Positions 9,082-17,330 of a stretch of DNA of 64,000 nt are shown in pieces. This DNA is from a bacterium (GTDB taxonomy: Bacteria > Zhuqueibacterota > Zhuqueibacteria > Residuimicrobiales > Residuimicrobiaceae). Both the position numbers and the translations under genes were made by a program. The stretch's first letter is position 1. Each line of letters begins with the position of its first letter. Under the pieces are notes generated by a model that worked only from the letters and a program-made list of their open reading frames with translations, searched no databases and was not told where the DNA came from. Location: positions 124,001-188,000 of the forward strand of contig JAKQNR010000021.1 in the NCBI GenBank assembly GCA_029565685.1. Reading direction: 5' to 3'.

Positions 9082-9903
9082 ATGAAACGGGCTGGTTGGC
9101 TGCTGCTCACGGCCATCATTCTTTGCTCACAATCGGTTACTGCGAAAAACATGTCCCTCGCCCGTGTGTATGCCAAAGTCTGGCTGGAGGGGCCTTATGA
9201 TGCCTCAACCGGCATGATGAGGCGGACGCCGGCTTACAAGGCGATTCTGGATACACTTAAACGGGATTGGGACACCCATTTTCTCCAGACGGATCTGAAA
9301 CAACCGATCACCGCGCTGGTGCCGCAGGCGTTGGATTTTATTTTGGTCTATTTGCGTCGCAGCGAATCGGGCGAAGCGGTCCTCGCTGCCAACATCGGCA
9401 TTTTGGGCGCTGATGGATTTCTCTACGATCTTTACGGAAATCCCGGCATCACTCTGAACGTCCGTCAGGGCGTTTATTTCATCATATTGGTTCATCGCAA
9501 CCATCTTCCAGTGCAGAGCAGCCGCGCTGTGGACATTGCACAGTTGAGCGGAAATATGGCAGGGCGCTATTATGATTTCACCGTGGCAGCCAACTGCTAT
9601 TCTGCGGCGGAAGGGAAGTACAACGAGCCGGTTAAATCGCTGAGCGCGAATGTCTACGGTCTTTTTGCCGGCAACGCCAGCCAGCAGATCGGCATGGAGA
9701 CGACAGGCGGCGGTTTAGCGGCCTGGCCAAAGATCATCGCCTCTCTCGACATGACGCCGGTTCAGCAGCAGAGCGGGGATGATCCTCGCTATACACGTGC
9801 AGATACCGATCTGAGCGGCGTGGTGATCTATGCGTTGGATGCGGCCTTTATCACGTTGAACAGCGGCGTGGCTACCGAGGCGCCGATGCCCCTGTATCCA
9901 TGA
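9082..9903 (+). CDS. Secreted protein with a hydrophobic-core domain seen in FCB-group surface proteins
   Basis: The start is set at the ATG at 9082 because GGGAG lies six bases upstream; the frame's earlier ATG at 9076 would touch that site. The 273 residues begin with a signal peptide (MKRAGWLLLTAIILCSQSVTAK). The sequence then follows a pattern I associate with T9SS-dependent surface proteins of Bacteroidota and relatives: LEGPYD...GMM near residue 40, DFILVYLRR, LGADGFLYDLYGNPG, and HRNHLPVQSS. The C-terminal stretch DTDLSGVVIYALDAAFITLN resembles the end of the same module. It has no NPFN tail of its own. Function unknown. Confidence 0.72.
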   Translation: MKRAGWLLLTAIILCSQSVTAKNMSLARVYAKVWLEGPYDASTGMMRRTPAYKAILDTLKRDWDTHFLQTDLKQPITALVPQALDFILVYLRRSESGEAVLAANIGILGADGFLYDLYGNPGITLNVRQGVYFIILVHRNHLPVQSSRAVDIAQLSGNMAGRYYDFTVAANCYSAAEGKYNEPVKSLSANVYGLFAGNASQQIGMETTGGGLAAWPKIIASLDMTPVQQQSGDDPRYTRADTDLSGVVIYALDAAFITLNSGVATEAPMPLYP

Positions 9904-10224
9904 GTTCCCGCGCCTTTCATCCGCTGGTTTTTAGCAGCAGGTTCTGCGGTCATGGCACATTTCTTGTGTTCCAGATGATAGCGTTCGGAAGCCAGCCGCC
10001 GCAAATAGTTAAAAAACAGCAAAAAAGCTTTTACTTGCCCACCAAATTCGTCAGCTGAAAAGGAAGGGGACTATACACTCTTTTCATCCAGTGTGTAAGT
10101 TGCGTCACACTGATCAGCTTCGGCGATCGTAGGGGCGGCAAAAAAAGCCGGCGATGACAGCCTTTGCTTGAATGATTGAGGCGCTCGGCGCTCTTTATGT
10201 GTTTGACAACGGGAGGTCGTTAGA
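9904..10224 (+). other. 321-bp intergenic region
   Basis: I see no gene. The region holds a short GGC-GGC/GCC-GGC hairpin around 10134-10154 with an A7 loop, no clear U-tract terminator, and at its end a strong GGGAGG ribosome-binding site (10211-10216) for the following gene. No convincing promoter pair was found. Confidence 0.6.
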
Positions 10225-13161
10225 ATGAGAATCCAAAGCTTGAAAAGCCGTATCGGCCATTTGATCGCGATGCTAATATTTCTGGCTGCCGCCTGGTCCC
10301 AGGGGCAGGTGTATGAGGCCTCTTTTCAAACGGTTCGCGAAGGGGACAACACGTTGTATGTCGATTTTTATCTGCGTCTGTTGCCAGGCCAGTCCTCGGA
10401 AAAGCTCGGAAACCTAACGTTGTTCATTGATTACAGCACAGAGGAACTGACCTTTGTCGGCAAAGTGGCTGCAGATGATGGTCCGTGGGATGATTCGAAC
10501 ACGGATATACCTGGTTCTTACAAGGATGTCTCGACGTTAAACCGCGGCAACAGCGGACGTTTTTCCATCGATTTCGCCAAAGAGGTGCAGGCGCCTGAGG
10601 ACGGCGGGCTGGAGGCAGTTCTCTGTCCGACGCGCATCGGCCGCATTCAATTTGTTCGTCATCATGAAAATCCGACCCTGGCGTTTAATCCCCAGTTTGT
10701 CGGATTAACCAACTGGAACATGAACGATATCACTGCACAAATGGTCTTGTCTGATCAAAATCCGTTTTTGTGCGGTGATTACGGCGATCTGCCCGTTTCC
10801 TACGACGCGCCGACGCCTGCATGGCACAGGCTTTCGGCAAATCCCAGTCAGGCGGTCTGGTTGGGAACGGCGGAGGATCAACCGGATGCAGAGCCGGGCC
10901 CTGCCTCTCCTTTGAACGGCACGGGAGATGACGTTGACGGCCAAATGCCGGATGACGAAAACGGTATTGCGTTGCCGGCAATCCTGTATCAGGGGCAAAC
11001 GGCTGCAATCCCAATAACCTACTTTGTGGCAGCGGGCGCCACCGCCTTTGTTCAGGGATGGTTTGACTGGAACGGGGATGGAGATTTTGCCGACAGCGGC
11101 GAGGCGCCGATTTCGCTCACGGTGAACGGCACGGGGTCGGTCTCCCCTCAGATCACGGTGGATGCGGTTGGGCCCTATACCGGGGTCACTTTTGCCCGAT
11201 TCCGTATCAGTACGACGCAGAACATGTTGCCCTATGGCGGTTTAGATGACGGCGAGGTTGAGGACTATAGTTTTCAGCTGCAGGCGATGCCTGGCTGTCC
11301 GGCTGATTTCGCGATGTCCGCCGATTCGGTCTGCACCCATCAAGCGGTCACATTCACCTACACCGGCGCCGCTTCCCCCAGCCAGCTGGCGTGGAGCTTT
11401 GGCGACGGCGCCACGGCAACCGGCAATCCAGCCGTCCACACCTATATGACGTCCGGCGTTTATCAGGTACGGTTGCAGACCACTTGTACGGAAGGAGGCG
11501 CCGCGACTCAAACTCAAGAGCTGGTGGTCTGCCCTTCGGCGGCTGATTATACAGTCACCACCCTGGTGGCGCCGGAATCGCCCATTCCCCTTGGAATCGC
11601 GGTGCAGTGCTCCGCTCTGGTGGAGCCGTCCGGCGACCCACTGGGCTTTATTTGGGATTTTGGCGACGGCACCACTGCTTCCGGCAACCCGGTGGTCAAG
11701 ATATATGAAGAAGCCGGTTCTTATCCGATCTCGGTAACCGTGGTCACATCGCGTTGTGGCGAACGAGTGTTCAGTCATCCCACCCAGATCGAAATCCTTA
11801 CTGTCAATCAGCCGCCGCACGCGGTCGATGACACGCTGTACGTCGCGGCGAACGCCTTCGCGACCGTGCAGGTGCTGGCCAATGACAGCGATCCTGACGG
11901 CCATGATCTGCATGTGGAGGCCGAGGCGGTGCAGGCGCCGGCTCACGGCATTTTGGTGCTAGGGGCAGACGGAGTCTGTACTTTTACCCCGGCTGCCGAT
12001 TATGCTGGGGTGGATATGTTCCGCTATCGCGTCTGCGACAGCGGGACGCCCTCGCTCTGCGACACCGCAACGGTCCTGGTTACGGTGGAGCGGCCGGCCT
12101 TCGAACTCTATGATTACGGTTCAGATGCCCTGCCGCGAGCCCGGCATCGTTTTAACCAAGAGGTGTTTATCGGATTAATTCATCAGACCGGTCCCTGGGT
12201 GGACGCAGAGACGACGCCAGATGACGGGTCTGAAAACGACGGGATCGAATTCGGGCCGACGGATCCGGGGACCGCCTCCTCGGTGAACATCAGCGTCAGC
12301 CGCAATGGAGTTATCGCCGCCTGGATCGATTTCAACGATGATCATGATTGGGATGATGCGGAGGAAAATATCATTCCAGCCCGGCCGATCACCGGCGGCG
12401 CGATCGCTACGTTCCATTTCAATGTACCCGCTGCGGCTTCAGCCGGCACAGAGATGTGGGCGCGGTTCCGCTATGCGGCCGGCGAGCAGATTCCGCCGCT
12501 GGCTGCGGTGGCCAGCCCGGCCGGCGATCAGGATGCGTATGATGGAGAGGTGCAGGACTTTTATTTTCGTCTGACGCCTGTGGAGTTGACCTCTTTCAGC
12601 GTCAACGGATGCGGCGGCGGCGTGCAGCTGGAATGGCAGACAGCATCGGAAACAGAAAATTTGGGATTCGGCATTTTCCGGGCCGATGCGCAAGATGGGG
12701 ATTATTCGCAGATCAACGCGTCGCTGATACCGGGCGCGGGCACCTCCTCCTCCGCGCACACGTATCGGTACCTGGATATCACTGCCCAGGCCGGCGAGAC
12801 CTATTACTATAAATTGGCTGATGTGGATTATAACGGCCGCATTACTCTCTATGGCCCGGTCAAAATCGCAGTCGAAGGGCCGGCGGAGTATAGTCTGCAG
12901 CAGAATTATCCGAATCCGTTCAATCCGGAAACCCGTATCGATTTTACCATGAAAGAAAAGGGGCGGGTTGAGTTGAGCGTGTTCAACCTGCAGGGTCGAA
13001 TGGTGCGGCTTTTAGTATCCAAACAACTTGGCGCCGGCACCCACTCTGTCGTCTGGGACGGTCGAGATGCCAATGGGCAGGTGGCGCCATCCGGCATCTA
13101 CCTGTACAAGCTGCAGGTAAATGGTTTTGAGACCATGCGTAAAATGGAGTTCATCAAATAG
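10225..13161 (+). CDS. Large secreted protein with PKD, GEVED and cadherin-like domains and a C-terminal sorting tail
   Basis: The protein has 978 residues. After the signal peptide (about residues 1-29) a beta-rich, cohesin-like region follows, then a GEVED domain ending DGEVEDYSF near residue 350. Two PKD domains each carry the FGDG signature (LAWSFGDGATATG, FIWDFGDGTTASG). A cadherin/VCBS-like domain (NQPPHAVDDTLYV, VLANDSDPDG) precedes a second GEVED module (DGEVQDFYF). The last 90 residues are a FlgD-like or type A sorting tail (NYPNPFNPETRI, then VWDGRDANGQVAPSGIYLYK). Such proteins are exported to the cell surface or released; the ligand is unknown. GGGAGG lies eight bases before the ATG. 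Confidence 0.85.
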   Translation: MRIQSLKSRIGHLIAMLIFLAAAWSQGQVYEASFQTVREGDNTLYVDFYLRLLPGQSSEKLGNLTLFIDYSTEELTFVGKVAADDGPWDDSNTDIPGSYKDVSTLNRGNSGRFSIDFAKEVQAPEDGGLEAVLCPTRIGRIQFVRHHENPTLAFNPQFVGLTNWNMNDITAQMVLSDQNPFLCGDYGDLPVSYDAPTPAWHRLSANPSQAVWLGTAEDQPDAEPGPASPLNGTGDDVDGQMPDDENGIALPAILYQGQTAAIPITYFVAAGATAFVQGWFDWNGDGDFADSGEAPISLTVNGTGSVSPQITVDAVGPYTGVTFARFRISTTQNMLPYGGLDDGEVEDYSFQLQAMPGCPADFAMSADSVCTHQAVTFTYTGAASPSQLAWSFGDGATATGNPAVHTYMTSGVYQVRLQTTCTEGGAATQTQELVVCPSAADYTVTTLVAPESPIPLGIAVQCSALVEPSGDPLGFIWDFGDGTTASGNPVVKIYEEAGSYPISVTVVTSRCGERVFSHPTQIEILTVNQPPHAVDDTLYVAANAFATVQVLANDSDPDGHDLHVEAEAVQAPAHGILVLGADGVCTFTPAADYAGVDMFRYRVCDSGTPSLCDTATVLVTVERPAFELYDYGSDALPRARHRFNQEVFIGLIHQTGPWVDAETTPDDGSENDGIEFGPTDPGTASSVNISVSRNGVIAAWIDFNDDHDWDDAEENIIPARPITGGAIATFHFNVPAAASAGTEMWARFRYAAGEQIPPLAAVASPAGDQDAYDGEVQDFYFRLTPVELTSFSVNGCGGGVQLEWQTASETENLGFGIFRADAQDGDYSQINASLIPGAGTSSSAHTYRYLDITAQAGETYYYKLADVDYNGRITLYGPVKIAVEGPAEYSLQQNYPNPFNPETRIDFTMKEKGRVELSVFNLQGRMVRLLVSKQLGAGTHSVVWDGRDANGQVAPSGIYLYKLQVNGFETMRKMEFIK

Positions 13162-13219
13162 GTCCTCGCTTTGAGACAGGCCGATGGCGTCGCGGCGCTT
13201 TCGGCCTGCACATCTTAGG

Positions 13220-13260
13220 CGCGAAGGAGCGACGTTTACCAACGCCGCTCTTTCGCGTTT
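13220..13260 (+). terminator. Long hairpin, probable terminator of the 10225 gene
   Basis: CGCGAAGGAGCG (13220-13231) pairs with CGCTCTTTCGCG (13246-13257). The pairing extends inward as CGTT/AACG after one mismatch to a TACC loop. Only three T residues follow, so termination may be weak. It ends just before the next promoter. Confidence 0.5.
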
Positions 13261-13269
13261 AAATACTGC

Positions 13270-13298
13270 TTGACAAACCTGCATAAAATCCTTAATAT
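13270..13298 (+). promoter_or_regulatory. Strong sigma-70-type promoter for the 5'-nucleotidase gene
   Basis: A perfect TTGACA (13270-13275) and TAATAT (13293-13298) are separated by 17 bases. The leader to the ATG at 13338 is about 33 bases. Confidence 0.7.
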
Positions 13299-13337
13299 TA
13301 ATTTATTCAATATCTCTGAAAGCGGAGACGGCGCACC

Positions 13338-14846
13338 ATGAAGCGTTTGTGTTTGATTTTACTGTGTTGTTTTTTGCCCTCTTTTGCCCAACAGCTTGCC
13401 ATTCTGCACACCAATGACACCCACGCCCAATTTGAACCCGCTCCTGCAACCTGGGTGCAAAAAAATCCCAAGCCGCTCATCGGCGGTATGACTGCGCTTG
13501 AGTATTTTATCTCGAAGGAAAGAGAAAAACAGCAGCCGATCCTGTTGCTGGATGCGGGCGATATCATGACCGGTACGCCCATCGCCAAGATCGTGCGAGA
13601 CGGAGTGACCGGCGGCGGATACATGGACATGCTGAATATGATCGGCTACGACGCCATGACCATCGGCAATCACGAGTTCGATGAGGGCCAGGAAAATCTG
13701 CTCCGCTTGGCGGCTGCCGCCCAATTCGATGTGCTCTCCGCCAATCTGTATCAGAACGACCGGTTGATCACGCAAAAACCCTATGCGATCTATACGGTCG
13801 GCGGCGTTAAGGTGGGGGTCATCGGTCTAATCCTTTCCAGGCTGTTCGACGACGTGGCGAAAAAGAATCTGGACGGCATTCGCGTGCAGGATCCGGCAGC
13901 GGCCGCGCAGACGTTTATCAATGAGATCGACCCGCAGACCGATCTCATCGTGCTCCTGACCCATCAGGGGGTGGAGGAGGACTTGGCGTTGGCTGATCGA
14001 ATCCGCGGTGCAGATGTCATCGTGGGCGGCCACAGCCATTCGCGGCTTCAGGAACCGATTCGGCGCAACGGACTGCTGGTGGTGCAGGCGGATTCCAAGA
14101 CGCGCTATCTCGGCCGGCTCGAGTTGACCGTGCAGGCGGATACGGTCGCAGACTATCGTTATCAGCTGATACCCACCTGGGTCGACAGCGTGCGAAATCC
14201 CAATCCACGCATGCAGGAGCTGGTCCGGCAGTACAAAGAGCGGATCGACGAGGAGTATGGAAAACCGCTGGGAAAGCTAAAGGTGGATTGGCGGCGCAGC
14301 AATCAGCAGGAGTCCAATATCGGCAATTATCTGACGGATGTCGTGCGCTCGTCAGTGGGCGTCGATTTTGCCGTTCTCAACAGCGGCGGGATCCGCAAGG
14401 ATCTAAACAAGGGGGTGCTGCGAAAACTGGACATCGTGGAGATACTGCCTTTTTCCAATTATATCGTCAAATTCACCTGCAGCGGCGCTGAGCTGCGGAC
14501 CATGGTGGAATCCAACGCTCGTGCAACACTGCGGCAGGAGCCCGGCATTCTGCAGGTCTCGGGATTGAGCTATGCTTTCCGGATCACCAAAGGCGGTACC
14601 GTGGAGATCGAATGGATCAAGGTCAATGGCCGGGCGCTGGACGACCACAAGACCTATACGGGCGCCACGGTGGACTTTATCATTTACGGCCAGGCGGAAA
14701 AGTATTTCGGATTCCCGGTTCAGACCGGAGAGGCCACCGGTTTCTTGCTCGCGGATTTGGTTATGGATTACGTACAGAAGCATCCCAGCGTCCGTTCAAA
14801 AATCAACGGCCGCATCCGCTGCACGGATTTACGCAAAAAGAAGTGA
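13338..14846 (+). CDS. Periplasmic 5'-nucleotidase / metallophosphatase (UshA family)
   Basis: The protein has 502 residues with a signal peptide (about 1-17, ending SFAQQ). It belongs to the two-domain 5'-nucleotidase family, which dephosphorylates nucleotides or related phosphoesters outside the cytoplasm. Metal-site motifs are in order: LHTNDTHAQ, LLDAGDIM, IGNHEFDEG, LTHQG and VGGHSHSRL. The C-terminal substrate domain shows NIGNYLTDVVR, NSGGIRKD and ILPFSNYIVKF. Substrate specificity cannot be read. The gene has its own strong promoter and a GGAG site. The M48 protease gene follows after 45 bases and may be co-transcribed. Confidence 0.92.
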   Translation: MKRLCLILLCCFLPSFAQQLAILHTNDTHAQFEPAPATWVQKNPKPLIGGMTALEYFISKEREKQQPILLLDAGDIMTGTPIAKIVRDGVTGGGYMDMLNMIGYDAMTIGNHEFDEGQENLLRLAAAAQFDVLSANLYQNDRLITQKPYAIYTVGGVKVGVIGLILSRLFDDVAKKNLDGIRVQDPAAAAQTFINEIDPQTDLIVLLTHQGVEEDLALADRIRGADVIVGGHSHSRLQEPIRRNGLLVVQADSKTRYLGRLELTVQADTVADYRYQLIPTWVDSVRNPNPRMQELVRQYKERIDEEYGKPLGKLKVDWRRSNQQESNIGNYLTDVVRSSVGVDFAVLNSGGIRKDLNKGVLRKLDIVEILPFSNYIVKFTCSGAELRTMVESNARATLRQEPGILQVSGLSYAFRITKGGTVEIEWIKVNGRALDDHKTYTGATVDFIIYGQAEKYFGFPVQTGEATGFLLADLVMDYVQKHPSVRSKINGRIRCTDLRKKK

Positions 14847-14891
14847 TGTCCAGGCCGTCCGTTCGTTGTATGGTCAAGTGGGAGGAAAAAG

Positions 14892-16343
14892 ATGGTCATG
14901 AAAAAACGATCTTTATATTGCGCGCTCATGCTGGTGTTGCTCGCCGCCATGCTGTGGACCTGTGCGGTCAACCCGGTCACCGGCAAGCGGGAGCTGATGC
15001 TGCTGAGTGAAGCCAATGAAGTGGCGCTTGGACAGCAGACCGATGCGGAGGTCATCGCCACCTATGGCCTGTACGATGATGCGGCCTTGACCGCTTATGT
15101 CGCTCAGATCGGTCAAAGAATGGCCGCGCTTTCTCACCGGCCGGGCTTAAAGTACTCGTTCAAAGTCCTTGACACGCCGGTGGTCAATGCCTTTGCGGTG
15201 CCTGGCGGTTATATTTACCTGACGCGCGGCATTATGAGTTATCTGAACGATGAAGCCGAGCTGGCGGGCGTCATCGGCCATGAACTGGGCCACGTCTGCG
15301 CTCGGCATACGGCCACGCAATACACCCGCGCCCAGCTTGTTCAGGTGGGCCTTGGCCTGGGTTCGATGCTCTCAGAGGATTTTCGCAAATATGCCGGCAT
15401 CGCTTCTTTCGGCGTCAATCTGCTGTTTTTGCGTTTCAGCCGTGATAACGAACGCCAGGCGGATGATCTGGGCGTAGAGTACTCCTCCAAAGCCGGCTAC
15501 GACGCTAATGCCATGGCTGAGTTTTTCAACACCCTGGAGCAGATGGATGGATCGTCCAGCAGCAGCGGCTTGCCGGAATGGTTTTCCACCCACCCCAATC
15601 CGGAGGACCGCATCGGCGCTGTGCGCCGTAAAACCGCCGAGTGGCAGCAGAAGCTCGCCAATATAAAATTCGTCACCAACAAGGACCAGTATCTGGCGGC
15701 AGTGAACGGCATGGTATACGGCGAAGATCCACGCCAGGGGTATGTAGACGGTCAGGCTTTCTATCATCCAACGCTGAAATTCGTCTTGCCGTTGCCCAGC
15801 AACTGGACCGTCAACAACACGCCCAGCCAGCTTCAATTCCTCGCACCGAATCAGGATGCCGCTATCATGCTCACAGCAGCCGGCGGACAAACCGCACAGG
15901 CCGCAGCCAGCGCCTTTGTGCAGCAGTCGGGCGCCACGGTGCAGAAAAACGATGCGGTGACCTTGAACGGCCTGCCGGTGCAGCGGGTGTTGTCCAGCGT
16001 AACGACGGAATCCGGCACATTGACCGTGCTCTCTTATTTTATCCAAAAGGATAATCTGGTTTACACGCTGCACGGCATGTCCGACCCGGCCAAGTACAGC
16101 AGCTATTCCTCTACGTTCACCGGAACCATGGGACAGTTCAAGAATCTGACCGATGCTGCCAAAATGCAGATCAAGCCGACTCTGCTGTCGGTCAAAACGA
16201 ACAAGAGCGCCGGCACTGTGGCAGCGGCGTTGCGTTCTTCCGGAGTGGCTGAGAAAGAGCTTGCCACCATGGCCCTGTTGAACGGGAAAAAGCTGGAAGA
16301 CCGGTTGTCCGCCAACACCAAGTTTAAGTTGATCTCCAAATAA
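14892..16343 (+). CDS. M48-family zinc metalloprotease lipoprotein
   Basis: The protein has 483 residues. The N-terminal hydrophobic segment ends LLAAMLWTCAVNPVTGKRE. The cysteine followed by NPVTGKR is typical of M48 lipoproteins of the BepA/LoiP type, although the lipobox LWTC is not ideal. The zinc site is GHELGHVCARH, and the third ligand is the glutamate in NERQADDLG. Such enzymes degrade misfolded or stalled outer-membrane proteins in the periplasm. The C-terminal 190 residues form an extra domain, ending in a stretch (SAGTVAAALRSSGV) often found in this subfamily. GGGAGG lies six bases before the ATG. Confidence 0.92.
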   Translation: MVMKKRSLYCALMLVLLAAMLWTCAVNPVTGKRELMLLSEANEVALGQQTDAEVIATYGLYDDAALTAYVAQIGQRMAALSHRPGLKYSFKVLDTPVVNAFAVPGGYIYLTRGIMSYLNDEAELAGVIGHELGHVCARHTATQYTRAQLVQVGLGLGSMLSEDFRKYAGIASFGVNLLFLRFSRDNERQADDLGVEYSSKAGYDANAMAEFFNTLEQMDGSSSSSGLPEWFSTHPNPEDRIGAVRRKTAEWQQKLANIKFVTNKDQYLAAVNGMVYGEDPRQGYVDGQAFYHPTLKFVLPLPSNWTVNNTPSQLQFLAPNQDAAIMLTAAGGQTAQAAASAFVQQSGATVQKNDAVTLNGLPVQRVLSSVTTESGTLTVLSYFIQKDNLVYTLHGMSDPAKYSSYSSTFTGTMGQFKNLTDAAKMQIKPTLLSVKTNKSAGTVAAALRSSGVAEKELATMALLNGKKLEDRLSANTKFKLISK

Positions 16344-16400
16344 GGGTTGATTGTTCTTATTTCTAAAGGTATTGCATGGAACGGCGTACAGGAGAGCAAG

Positions 16401-17135
16401 ATGAGCGGTCCTCAAGGGATGAATAAACGAACGGTCGCCGCGGTTCTGGCGGGTGTCGTTGTGGGAGGGCTGGTGTTGGGCTGTCATTCTGCGCGCATGG
16501 CGGTTCCAAACGAGCTGGCCGTACGCTCCGAACAGCTGATCTGCTCCGGCAGGGGAGGTTTTAGCGAAGATTTTTCATTCGGCGCTTTTCAGGTGACGGA
16601 TGTGCATCGCGGCTGGACCCGGCGCAGCGCCGGGAGGTTGTGGCGTCTCGAAAAGGCCGACACTCAGCAGAGTTATGAATTCAGCCTGGCCGCACCAGGG
16701 GGAGGGATGTGGAATGGTCAGGCGGCCGCCGGCCTCCAGGCCGCTGATCTAAAAGCCGAGGCGTGGAGCGGCGATCTCACCATCGGCATTGTGTCAAATC
16801 AAAACCTGGTGGTGCGCCTGGAGCGCAGCGATAGCGAGACCTGGACCATGGTGCTGAATCAAAGAAGCAATGAAGATCTGATGACCGGCTATCTCAGCAG
16901 CAAAACAGCGACCTATGAGGTGACAGGAACGCATAAACTGGCGGGAACGCCCATGCCGCTGGTCGATACTGCAGGCTATGTGGTGGCGAAAAACAAAGCG
17001 CCGGTGGCGGCAGTGGACGTAATCAACGACGGGATCGTCTGGCTCTCGCATGGGCTCTCCGGCGCCGAGCGGGATGGGCTCGCGGCAGCCGCCGCAGCCC
17101 TGTTGCTGTTTCACGACCTGAGCGCCGATCATTAA
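16401..17135 (+). CDS. Unknown lipoprotein
   Basis: The ATG at 16401 is chosen because AGGAG lies six bases upstream; the frame is open from 16347. The 244 residues begin with a lipoprotein signal (TVAAVLAGVVVGGLVLGC, cysteine near residue 28). The body is beta-rich. I recognise no family. Its position 57 bases behind the M48 protease and before a strong terminator suggests co-transcription and an envelope role. Confidence 0.75.
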   Translation: MSGPQGMNKRTVAAVLAGVVVGGLVLGCHSARMAVPNELAVRSEQLICSGRGGFSEDFSFGAFQVTDVHRGWTRRSAGRLWRLEKADTQQSYEFSLAAPGGGMWNGQAAAGLQAADLKAEAWSGDLTIGIVSNQNLVVRLERSDSETWTMVLNQRSNEDLMTGYLSSKTATYEVTGTHKLAGTPMPLVDTAGYVVAKNKAPVAAVDVINDGIVWLSHGLSGAERDGLAAAAAALLLFHDLSADH

Positions 17136-17187
17136 CATCCACTGCGGTTGCGCTCCGATCTCTTAAGCAAATCCGGTTTTAATGACG

Positions 17188-17222
17188 AACGCCTATCCCC
17201 TTTCGGGCATAGGCGTTTTTTT
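17188..17222 (+). terminator. Strong intrinsic terminator
   Basis: AACGCCTAT (17188-17196) pairs with ATAGGCGTT (17209-17217), with three more C-G pairs inside around a TTTC loop, followed by a run of seven T. It closes the plus-strand run that ends with the 16401 lipoprotein gene. The 108 bases from here to the clpC stop show nothing else. Confidence 0.9.
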
Positions 17223-17330
17223 ACGTCCGTCAGTCGTACATGTTTTGGTTATGCACAGATGGGAGTGGGGGGTGCCGACAGGGGCGCCGGCCTGGGCGGA
17301 GGACTTGTTTGCCGTTACCGTCCTCGACGC

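Noticed and set aside
9950..9965. Possible sigma-54 promoter (TGGCAC-N5-TTGTG)
   Set aside because: The -12 GC dinucleotide, almost invariant in sigma-54 promoters, is replaced by GT, and it lies 260 bases from the next gene.
10130..10200. Possible c-di-GMP or other riboswitch before the PKD/GEVED protein
   Set aside because: I compared it with the GEMM-I core from memory and found neither the conserved junction sequence nor the two-stem layout.
15372..16487. 371-codon minus-strand frame opposite the M48 protease
   Set aside because: The protease on the plus strand has HELGH, a signal peptide and a ribosome-binding site; the antisense product has none of these.
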